Shown here in pieces: positions 1-6,776 of a stretch of 64,000 nt of DNA (its first letter is position 1; every line of letters begins with the position of its first letter). Location of the stretch: positions 930,001 through 994,000 of the forward strand of contig NZ_CP096019.1 in assembly GCF_023115355.1 (NCBI RefSeq), read 5' to 3'. The notes beneath the pieces were generated by a model. It ran no database searches and was not told the DNA's origin. It was given only the letters and a program-made list of their open reading frames with translations. Position numbers and translations under genes: made by a program. Origin of the DNA: Halocatena salina (GTDB lineage Archaea > Halobacteriota > Halobacteria > Halobacteriales > Haloarculaceae).

Positions 1-1
1 G

Positions 2-376
2 CCGGCTGCTCTCCTCTCGAAATGCGTCTGGCAGCAGGTGGCCGATGGCGATCCCAACCGGTTCTGGAAGTGGCACCATTCGATATTCGAACAGCAAGGC
101 GAGGAAAACAGCGGGTGGGCTGACATCGACAAACTCCTCACCATCACCGAAAACGCCGGATTCGATACCGATCCCCTCAAGAAATGTATCCGAAACAGAC
201 AAGACAGTATTAAGGAGGATATCCAAGCCGAAATCGATGCCGCCAATCAGGCGAATATCACAGGAACACCCGCATTCGTCTTTGTAAACCCCACGACGGA
301 GAACACCCAGAGGATCACCGGGACGCAACCGTACGACGTGTTCAAACGTACGATACAGTCTATAAAAGACGTTTGA
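2..376 (+). CDS. DsbA/thioredoxin-fold protein, C-terminal part (5' end outside window)
   Basis: The reading frame is open to the left edge, so the start and the N-terminal CxxC region lie outside the window. What remains is the C-terminal half of a DsbA-family (Thioredoxin_4) domain: a helical insert with FWKWHHSIFEQQG, then the conserved cis-proline segment ITGTPAFVFVNP, then a final helix. The family makes or reshuffles disulfides, usually outside the membrane. A GTG at 38 could be mistaken for a start, but the upstream codons (AALLSKCVWQQV) read as natural helix-domain sequence. The catalytic cysteines cannot be checked from this fragment. Confidence 0.78.
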   Translation, partial: PAALLSKCVWQQVADGDPNRFWKWHHSIFEQQGEENSGWADIDKLLTITENAGFDTDPLKKCIRNRQDSIKEDIQAEIDAANQANITGTPAFVFVNPTTENTQRITGTQPYDVFKRTIQSIKDV

Positions 377-395
377 TTTGTTCCGACGTAACTAT

Positions 396-593
396 TTATA
401 AATCGTGTTCGACCTCCTCTTGGTCTGCTTTTTGGATGATGATTTTGTCTTCGCGGACCCGGACAAACACCTCATCGCCGATCGACATTCCTGCGACCGT
501 CAACTCGTCCTCGTGTAGATTGAGGTGAGCGTTGTGGTACTGACCATCTGCATCCTTGGTCCCACTGGGACTGAGTTTCTTCTTCCTCACCAT
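396..593 (-). CDS. Small AbrB/swapped-hairpin-like protein (65 aa)
   Basis: I chose the ATG at 593, which gives 65 aa beginning MVRKKKLSPSGTK. The frame continues upstream but that part has no protein character. The middle (HLNLHEDELTVAGMSIGDEVFVRVREDKIIIQKAD) has the two short strands and the 'GxxIGDEVxVRVRxDKIII' pattern of the MazE/AbrB swapped-hairpin DNA-binding fold. Such small archaeal proteins act as transition-state or antitoxin-like regulators, but no toxin gene is next to it. The function is inferred from the fold only. Confidence 0.6.
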   Translation of the reverse strand: MVRKKKLSPSGTKDADGQYHNAHLNLHEDELTVAGMSIGDEVFVRVREDKIIIQKADQEEVEHDL

Positions 594-726
594 CGGACTA
601 ACCGTTAGCCATTGTCGGGGAAGCGTCCATTTAACTCTTTTTAGGCGATTCCATCCTGATTTTTTCATTTCGTTCAAGAGTTCTACTAACTCGGTTCCAC
701 ACCCTCGTTCGATCGTGACGGCCACA

Positions 727-1143
727 TCATGGCATCGTGGTGTGAAACAGTGTCGTCGTTCTATCGCTGGTCGGACTGCGCCAAACGACGAGGACCTCAG
801 CACCACTATCGACGCTTCCGGTGTAGATCGTTTCTCCCGCCGTGTACACCGCATCGGATCCGCCCGGTTCGAGCGCTCCCGACCCGACTGATGTACCATC
901 CACGACGATGTCGATGGATCGAATGGCGAGCGAATCACCGCTGCCGTGGCGAACCGTCACCTGTTCACCGTCGACGGCGAAATCGAGACGCGCCTGTGGT
1001 GGTTGTTCTTGCTCCCCGCCGAGCCCGAATACGAACGCACCGATAACCGCCGCCAGTATGACTGTTATTGCGACCATTACGATCACACCGATAACCGGCG
1101 ATACTCCCCGTTCCCGCTCGTACAGCAATCGTTTCGTTCTCAT
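727..1143 (-). CDS. Type IV pilin-like / archaellin-N-terminal secreted protein
   Basis: The 138 aa protein starts at the ATG at 1143. Its N-terminus [23 protein letters not shown] is the haloarchaeal type IV pilin signature: basic stretch, GVSPVIG, then a hydrophobic helix (about residues 14-42) that is both export signal and assembly helix. PilD-type prepilin peptidase would cut near residue 13. The rest is beta-rich and predicted extracellular, with [17 protein letters not shown] and a C-terminal [15 protein letters not shown] strand. It probably is a pilin or pilin-like surface subunit. No pilus assembly ATPase is nearby, so it depends on machinery encoded elsewhere. Confidence 0.82.
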   Translation of the reverse strand: MRTKRLLYERERGVSPVIGVIVMVAITVILAAVIGAFVFGLGGEQEQPPQARLDFAVDGEQVTVRHGSGDSLAIRSIDIVVDGTSVGSGALEPGGSDAVYTAGETIYTGSVDSGAEVLVVWRSPTSDRTTTLFHTTMP

Positions 1144-1596
1144 TGTATCGATACCCACCAACGTACCGTCGTCCGTCCGACGATCGTCCAACCATCCGGT
1201 AACTGAACGTGGTAGAGGAGATCCCAGTCGGTCCGTGACGATCTGATACACGGACTGGCTGGATCGACGTCGCAACACGTCGATTTCGTCTTCGATTTGC
1301 GTTTCGATGCCTCTTCGACCCGAAGGGATGATGAATGCACATGCGATGGCGGCCCGCTCGGGACGTTGCGAGTGAAAACGACCGACTGGGACCATAGAGC
1401 GTGTCTCCAGAACGCGATCGACCCGATTCGACCTGATCTCCGCGTTCTGGAACGAGACACGGAGAGCGTGCCAAACGATGAATCGCTCCGTCGCATGTGC
1501 AAGGCTGAGTGGTCCCGTTTTTTGGTATAAACCTTCGTACGCTCCGTTCGGGAATCCCATCTCGGCCCTTTTTCGTGTTCGCGTCGAAGCGATCGG
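1144..1596. other. 453-base gap with a long inverted repeat
   Basis: No frame here has convincing protein character. The clearest feature is an inverted repeat at 1401-1460, listed separately. The rest has base composition like its surroundings, so a decayed gene cannot be excluded. Confidence 0.4.
1401..1460. repeat. Imperfect 16-bp inverted repeat with tandem repeat in the loop
   Basis: Bases 1401-1416 (gtgtctccagaacgcg) pair with 1441-1460 (cgcgttctgg, a 4-base bulge aacg, then agacac). The ten inner pairs are perfect and six more follow the bulge. The 24-base loop contains two adjacent 10-mers, tcgacccgat and tcgacctgat, that differ at one base. There is no T-run on either strand, so it is not a simple terminator. 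It lies between two minus-strand genes. Confidence 0.6.
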
Positions 1597-2751
1597 TCAG
1601 CGTAGTTGGGTGGCGAGTTGGTCGGCGATAGTGAGACCGAGTCCGGTCTTCGATCCCACGTACTCCGTATGGTCGTTCGGACCGACGAGTAGCGCACGGG
1701 TTTGTCGTTCACCCAACACGTTCGTGTCGTTTGCAACGACAAAGGAGAGATCAGCCCGATCGAGGGGACCACGGGCTGCTTCGATCAGGTCGTCGTCGTC
1801 CCCATCGCTTTCGAGTTTGAATCCGACGATCGGAAGATTCGGGTGTGTATCGCGGATGGTATCGATGAGCTTGGGTGTCGGTTTGAGATCGATCGATAGC
1901 TGCTGGCCCGATCGGACCTTCTCGGAGCGCGTTTCGGTGGTGTAATCGGAGATAGCAGCTGCCGAAACGAGCGCGTCCGCCATCGGGGCGTGGCGTTCGA
2001 CGGCATCGATCATTTCGCGCGCACTCTCGACCTGCTCGACGGTAGCATACGACACGTCGGTTCCGTCGTGGACCAGCGTGACGTTTCCACCACGGACGTA
2101 ACACGCGCGTGCGACAGCCCGTCCGGTTCGACCGGATGCGCGATTCGTGATCGTCCGAACTGGATCGATCCGTTCGGCTGTCGCACCGCTAGTCACGACG
2201 ATGTGCTTGTCGGCTAATGGATCGGATCCCGTCTGTTGCGCGAGCGATAACACGATCGAATCGTCGGAGGCGATCTTTGCCTTTCCTTCCTCGACGCGGG
2301 GATCGACGAATGTCACACCCCAAGATTCGATCCGCTCGATGGCTTCGAGCACGCCGGGATGATCGTACATGGGTTCGTGCATCGCCGGAGCGACGACGAT
2401 TGGAACGTCGGTCCCGAGCGCAGTCGTCGCACACGTAGTTACCGGCGTATCGTCGATAGCGGCCGCGATCTTTCCGATCGTGTTTGCTGTCGTGGGTGCG
2501 ATGAGGACTACGTCTGCCCATCCATCGTGTCCACACAGCTCGACGTGTTCGACCGATCCGGTGATCTCGGTAACGACAGGGCGATCCGTGGCAAATTCGA
2601 GCGCCCATGGATGGATGATTCGTTGTGCGCTCTCGGTCATCACCGTCCGTACGGTCGCCCCACACCGCCGGAGTTCGTGGGCAAGTTCGACGGTTCGAAC
2701 CGCCGCGATCGACCCAGTCACACAGAGCGCGACGTTCACTCCTTCGAGCAT
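1597..2751 (-). CDS. coaBC: Bifunctional phosphopantothenoylcysteine decarboxylase / phosphopantothenate-cysteine ligase
   Basis: This 384 aa cytoplasmic enzyme catalyses two consecutive steps of coenzyme A synthesis: adding cysteine to 4'-phosphopantothenate (CoaB) and decarboxylating the product (CoaC). The N-terminal flavoprotein half shows VALCVTGSIAA, the active-site TTANTIGKIA, and the PAMHEPMYDHP loop that contains the PxMNxxM-type motif. The C-terminal ligase half shows IVVTSGATAERIDPVRTITNRASG, followed by AAAISDY and the conserved KPTPKLI segment. Both halves and the length are as expected for the family, so it looks intact. Confidence 0.95.
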   Translation of the reverse strand: MLEGVNVALCVTGSIAAVRTVELAHELRRCGATVRTVMTESAQRIIHPWALEFATDRPVVTEITGSVEHVELCGHDGWADVVLIAPTTANTIGKIAAAIDDTPVTTCATTALGTDVPIVVAPAMHEPMYDHPGVLEAIERIESWGVTFVDPRVEEGKAKIASDDSIVLSLAQQTGSDPLADKHIVVTSGATAERIDPVRTITNRASGRTGRAVARACYVRGGNVTLVHDGTDVSYATVEQVESAREMIDAVERHAPMADALVSAAAISDYTTETRSEKVRSGQQLSIDLKPTPKLIDTIRDTHPNLPIVGFKLESDGDDDDLIEAARGPLDRADLSFVVANDTNVLGERQTRALLVGPNDHTEYVGSKTGLGLTIADQLATQLR

Positions 2752-2866
2752 TGTTCAGTCATGGGAGCTAAACTGTTGTAAATGGTCCCTCTTGTGGGAT
2801 CGAGTCGGCATCAGGAGTACGTCGAGAGAACAGTATACTTAGGAGGATGGCAGATAGATAGGGATT

Positions 2867-3397
2867 GTGGACGCCGTTGAAGCTAGCACCGTAGTGTATC
2901 TGCCGCCCGAGGAGGTGTACGAGTTTCTCGTGGATTTTCCACGATACGCGAACTATTCGGAGCACATCACTGAGGTTCGTCAGTATGGCGAGGGCAAAAC
3001 GGGGACGAAGTACGACCTCGTGTTTGCGTGGTGGAAGCTGTCATACACCGCTCGTTCGGAAGTCACTGCGCTCGATCCGCCCACCCGCATCGATTGGGAA
3101 CTGATCAAAGACGTCGACGCCCACGGCCACTGGACGGTCGAACACACACCGGAGAAAGCGCCGGACGACGAACCTGACGCCTCGGAGGTTCGGCTCCGAG
3201 TGGAGTTCAACCCCGATTCAGCGAACAAAGACGCGATCGATTTACCGGCGCTCGTATCGCTCGATTGGGTGATCAAAAAGGTGACGCCGAAAATCGAAGC
3301 GGAAGCGAGAAACATCGTTCGGCGGATCGTCGCCGACCTCGAAGGCGAGGAACGTCCTGTGGATGTTGCTATTCACACCGCACCCGACTCGATGTGA
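2867..3397 (+). CDS. SRPBCC (START/polyketide-cyclase-like) protein
   Basis: The 176 aa protein uses a GTG at 2867; the ATG 19 bases upstream runs straight into a stop. The opening VEASTVVYLPPEEVYEFLVDFPRYANYSEHI is the classic first strand and helix of the SRPBCC fold, a deep hydrophobic ligand pocket. A long C-terminal helix (IEAEARNIVRRIVADLEGE) closes it. A negatively charged loop with APDDEPDASEV lies mid-protein. Members bind or modify lipids, quinones or polyketides; the ligand here is unknown. It diverges from coaBC. Confidence 0.8.
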   Translation: MDAVEASTVVYLPPEEVYEFLVDFPRYANYSEHITEVRQYGEGKTGTKYDLVFAWWKLSYTARSEVTALDPPTRIDWELIKDVDAHGHWTVEHTPEKAPDDEPDASEVRLRVEFNPDSANKDAIDLPALVSLDWVIKKVTPKIEAEARNIVRRIVADLEGEERPVDVAIHTAPDSM

Positions 3398-3409
3398 TCG
3401 TTTCGGGTG

Positions 3410-4186
3410 CTACTGTTCGTAGTCACCACCGTACCGGAGGAAGAAGTACGCCAGTCCCAGCGTTGAGACCATCGTGGCGAACGTCGCAACCCCGAGGTTT
3501 TTCGTGCCTTGGCTGACGGCGGGCGTGACGGGAGCGGCTGGCTCTTTCCGTGGGACCTGCCCGACGGCGAGCGCGCCCAACATCCCTTGGCCCTTGTGTG
3601 GTTGGCAGAAATAGGGGATCACGCCCTCTTCATCGGCAGTGTACTCGAAGGTGCCCTCGCTTTTGATCTCGCTTTCGAACTGTCCGTCTTCGGCTTGGAC
3701 GTTGTGACCCGGTCCTGCCCACTCCCAGATGATCTTCGTACCGGGATCGACGTGGACCGCCACGGGATCGAAGTTGTTTGAGCTGTCCGGACCGACCGTG
3801 ATGGTGACTTCTCCTTGGCCAGTCATATCGGTCGTGCTGCCGTCGCCCCCCCAGCCGTTGGCGTCGTCCAAATACCCACCGTAGTCGATCGGACCTGAGC
3901 CACCACCGCCCGATCCACCACCGGACTCGGCTGTTCCGTTCCCAGTTTGGTTACCGGTTTGATTACCGGTCTCGTTTCCAGTTGTATTTCCAGTCTGGTT
4001 GCCGGTTTGGTTGCCAGTCTCGTTTCCAGTCTGGTTACCGGTTTGATTACCAGTTTCGTTCCCGGTGGTGTTGTTCCCTCCTTCTTGGGCAGCCACAGAG
4101 CCGCTCGCTCCAGCGACGCCAGCGGTTGCGGAGACGCCGGTCATCCGTAGGAAGTCGCGGCGGTTCATTCCCTCGTCCGTAGTCAT
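3410..4186 (-). CDS. Halocyanin-like blue copper protein with a sequon-repeat stalk and C-terminal membrane anchor
   Basis: The 258 aa protein carries electrons on the outer face of the membrane, probably to a terminal oxidase. Order of parts: a twin-arginine signal (NRRDFLRMTGVSA, about residues 8-33), a stalk of 12 TGNx repeats (residues 39-85), a glycine-rich spacer, then a plastocyanin-type domain with PGTKIIWEWAGPGHNV and YFCQPHKGQGM, which supply the His, Cys, His and Met ligands of a type I copper site. A C-terminal helix (LGVATFATMVSTLGLAYFFLRYG) can hold it in the membrane. The Asn-X-Thr repeat is unusual and is discussed in the findings. Confidence 0.92.
   Translation of the reverse strand: MTTDEGMNRRDFLRMTGVSATAGVAGASGSVAAQEGGNNTTGNETGNQTGNQTGNETGNQTGNQTGNTTGNETGNQTGNQTGNGTAESGGGSGGGGSGPIDYGGYLDDANGWGGDGSTTDMTGQGEVTITVGPDSSNNFDPVAVHVDPGTKIIWEWAGPGHNVQAEDGQFESEIKSEGTFEYTADEEGVIPYFCQPHKGQGMLGALAVGQVPRKEPAAPVTPAVSQGTKNLGVATFATMVSTLGLAYFFLRYGGDYEQ
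3932..4072 (-). repeat. In-gene tandem repeat encoding 12 consecutive Asn-X-Thr sequons
   Basis: The 12-base unit encodes T-G-N-x, with x being Glu, Gln, Thr or Gly. Asparagines fall every fourth residue from N39 to N83, and each is followed by X-Thr. The DNA copies differ at third positions (tttccagt, taccggtt, tgccggtt), so the array is not a fresh slippage product. Confidence 0.9.
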
Positions 4187-4237
4187 GGTGGGGGCTAAGA
4201 AACCGGCCGTAGTGAATACTTTGATTCTCCCATCGAC

Positions 4238-5296
4238 TTACAGGCGGTAGTCATGCTCACCGGTTTCGCTTTCCAAAAAGGCCGTCAAGAGATCGATCGT
4301 GGCGGTGAGATCGGCGTGGTGGACGCTCTCGGTGACGGTGTGGAGATACCGCGTCGGAACGGAAATAGCCCCGACCGGCGTGGCTCCGTGAGTGGTTTGG
4401 AACCCGGCGGTGTCCGTTCGTCCACGCGGGAGGATCTCCATCTGATACGGTATCTCCGCTTGCTCAGCGACCGACTGCAGTCGGCTGTGGACCTTCGGAT
4501 TCGTGATAACGCCCGAATCTTTGAGTTTGATCCCCGTCCCCTCGCCCAACTCGGTGACGTGCTCTTTCGCTTGGTGGGAAGGAATATCGTTTGCGACCGT
4601 CGTATCGAGCGCAATAGCTAGATCGGGATCGAGATCGACACCGAGCGCGCTCGCACCGCGTAGCCCGACCTCCTCTTGAACGGTGGCAGCAAAGTGGATC
4701 GTCACGTCGGGAGCGGTGAGTTGCCGGGCGGCGGTCACCATCGCACACACAGAGACGCGATTGTCGATCGCTTTACCCGTGATATGGTCACCGACCTGCT
4801 GGGTGCTCTGGTCCATCGTGATGAGATCACCGACGCTCACGCGCGTTTCGACGGTCTCTGCGTCCAACCCTACGTCGACGTACACGTCCTCGATCGACTG
4901 CTCGTCCGAATCGTCGTCCGTGTGTGGGGGCGTCGATCCGATGACGCCCGGCAGATCGCCGTCATCGGTGTGGACGGTGACCCGCTGGGCGCGAAGCACC
5001 CGAGGATCCCATCCACCGAGAGCGTCGATCGTGAGAAATCCGTCGTCAGTGATGTGCCGAACCATGAACCCGATCTCGTCCATGTGAGTCGCCACGACGA
5101 CGCTGTAGTCGCTCGTGCCGTCGAGCGTCCCGATCACGTTGCCCATCGCGTCGGATCGAACCGTGTCCGTCGTGGCCGATAGTTCCCGGCGAACGATCTC
5201 CCGAATGCGGTCTTCGTACCCGGGAACACCACTCGTTTCCGTCAGTTCTGCCAACAAACCAGTGTCAAACTCGAAGTCCGTCTCGAACGCACCCAT
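4238..5296 (-). CDS. M42 family metallo-aminopeptidase
   Basis: This 352 aa cytoplasmic enzyme belongs to the M42 (glutamyl aminopeptidase / TET) family, which makes large self-compartmentalised dodecamers that trim peptides released by the proteasome. Visible metal and catalytic residues: VATHMDEIGFMV (His), GKAIDNRVSV (bridging Asp), VQEEVGLRGA (the Glu pair), ALDTTVANDIP (Asp), and a final His in YLHTVTESVHHAD. The PDZ-like insert with VHTDDGDLPGVIGSTPPH lies between. It is intact by length, and it complements the PAN ATPase found at 13.4 kb. Confidence 0.92.
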   Translation of the reverse strand: MGAFETDFEFDTGLLAELTETSGVPGYEDRIREIVRRELSATTDTVRSDAMGNVIGTLDGTSDYSVVVATHMDEIGFMVRHITDDGFLTIDALGGWDPRVLRAQRVTVHTDDGDLPGVIGSTPPHTDDDSDEQSIEDVYVDVGLDAETVETRVSVGDLITMDQSTQQVGDHITGKAIDNRVSVCAMVTAARQLTAPDVTIHFAATVQEEVGLRGASALGVDLDPDLAIALDTTVANDIPSHQAKEHVTELGEGTGIKLKDSGVITNPKVHSRLQSVAEQAEIPYQMEILPRGRTDTAGFQTTHGATPVGAISVPTRYLHTVTESVHHADLTATIDLLTAFLESETGEHDYRL

Positions 5297-5386
5297 ATGC
5301 CATCTACTAGATCGGCGTCTATATCAGGGGTGCGTCTCGAATATGTATCAGACGACTAGTAATTGGGGAACAGGACTTTCGTTGGC

Positions 5387-6478
5387 TTACACGTCTCGGT
5401 CGATCACGAACCGTGTGAACGCGGCGAGCTGGTCGGCGACATTGGGATCGAGATCGAGTTGTTGCAGGCACGCACGCGCGTCGTTCGACAGCTGCTGTGC
5501 TTTTTCGCGTGCATAGTCGACGCTACCGGTTTCATAGAGGAGTTCGACGACGGTCTCGATTTCCTCGGTGGTGTTCTCGTCGGCCCACAGGATGTTCTCC
5601 ATCCGCGCGACCTCTTGTGGTGAGGCGTTGTTCGCAGCATGGATGACCATCAGCGTCTTTTTTCCCTCACGGATATCGTTTCCGGCGGCTTTACCGAACG
5701 CTCCGCCATCCTCGTCACTCGTCTCAATGTCGAGTATGTCGTCGCCGATCTGGAACGCGACGCTCATCAGCTCGGCGAACTCGCCGACGGTTTGTTCGGT
5801 GGCGTCGTCTTGTCCCGTGACGATGGCAGCGAGCCGCGCAACGATGCGTCCGAGACAGCCGGTTTTACACGCACACATCTCCAGATACTCCGCTTCCGTG
5901 ATGTCGATGGTTTGTTTGTTATGCCAGTAAATGTCCATACCCTGCCCGAGATGTGTCCGATTGAGTTCGTGCATCAACATCTCGTAGGCAGAAAGCCTCC
6001 GTTCGGCGGAGAGATCAGCAGGGTTGTGGGTGAGGATCTTCAACGGAAAGAAATACATGGCGTTTCCTGCGTTGAGTGCGACATCCTTTCCCGAAATGTG
6101 ATGCAAGGCGGGGTCTCCACGCCGCATGTCCGCCTCGTCTTCGACATCGTCGACGATGATCGTTCCGTTGTGGAGGATTTCCGGAATACAGGCGTACTGT
6201 AGGTACTCGTCAGGATCCTCACCGAACCCTTCGACCAGTAATAAGAAGACGATGGCCCGCCACCGTTTCCCACCCCGATCGAGGAGGTTCCAAACTGGAT
6301 CGGACAGGGCACGCTGAAGCCCGTTTGAATCGTATTCGTAGCGTGCTGAACCGAAAAACTCCGAAAGATACGCCTCGTCGATGGTTCGTGGTAGCAAGCG
6401 CTCGATTTCCCTGTCAACGACCGGCCGCCACTCCTCAAACACCTCCCGCATACCCTGCTTCACTCCGTCCTCATTCAA
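5387..6478 (-). CDS. idsA: Polyprenyl (geranylgeranyl-type) diphosphate synthase
   Basis: This 363 aa trans-prenyltransferase joins isopentenyl diphosphate to allylic diphosphates, making C20 or longer chains for archaeal lipids or quinones. The first aspartate-rich motif is IIVDDVEDEADMRRG and the second is QIGDDILDIE. Both bind the magnesium-diphosphate. The spacing between the two aspartates of the first motif (DDxxD) and the bulky residues before it suggest a C20 product, but chain length cannot be fixed from sequence alone. It starts at ATG 6478, just downstream of the initiator tRNA on the same strand. Confidence 0.92.
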   Translation of the reverse strand: MNEDGVKQGMREVFEEWRPVVDREIERLLPRTIDEAYLSEFFGSARYEYDSNGLQRALSDPVWNLLDRGGKRWRAIVFLLLVEGFGEDPDEYLQYACIPEILHNGTIIVDDVEDEADMRRGDPALHHISGKDVALNAGNAMYFFPLKILTHNPADLSAERRLSAYEMLMHELNRTHLGQGMDIYWHNKQTIDITEAEYLEMCACKTGCLGRIVARLAAIVTGQDDATEQTVGEFAELMSVAFQIGDDILDIETSDEDGGAFGKAAGNDIREGKKTLMVIHAANNASPQEVARMENILWADENTTEEIETVVELLYETGSVDYAREKAQQLSNDARACLQQLDLDPNVADQLAAFTRFVIDRDV

Positions 6479-6566
6479 AAGCCTCGTTATTTTCGTCCGA
6501 CGGTGGATTCAGAAGGACTAACCAGTGTTCGGATCACAGCAACAGAATCAATGACACCAGAAATAT

Positions 6567-6640
6567 AGCGGGAGGTAGATTTGAACTACCGATCTCCGGG
6601 TTATGAGCCCGGCGGAATCTCCTGGCTATCCCATCCCGCT
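6567..6640 (-). tRNA. tRNA-iMet (initiator), anticodon CAT
   Basis: The minus-strand 74-mer runs from AGCGGGATGGGATAGCCAGG at 6640 to CTACCTCCCGCT at 6567. The acceptor stem AGCGGGA pairs with the 3' end TCCCGCT. The anticodon loop is CTCATAA (CAT) on a stem of three G-C pairs, GGG/CCC, the hallmark of initiator tRNAs. The T arm is GGTAGTTCAAATCTACC. No intron is present, and CCA is not encoded. Confidence 0.96.
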
Positions 6641-6776
6641 ATTGCCTTTTAGTTCGGTCACGGTAGTAAGGGTTATGATTCGTTCGCCGTCTGGTAATCA
6701 TACCCACCCATCACCGGTGTGATCGGTTGGTCGTTCAGTCAGAAAGATGTATGTCTGGTGACGGGTGATTGACCGC

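Noticed and set aside
1140-1772. 210-codon minus frame in the gap after coaBC
   Set aside because: It runs into coaBC in another frame and has no protein character outside that gene.
3932-4072. Short repeats in the halocyanin region that resemble a repeat array
   Set aside because: They are a 12-base coding repeat (TGNx) with silent variation and no unique spacers, so this is not a CRISPR.
5639-6202. 187-codon plus frame inside the prenyl synthase
   Set aside because: It is antisense to the aspartate-rich motifs and shows no domain.
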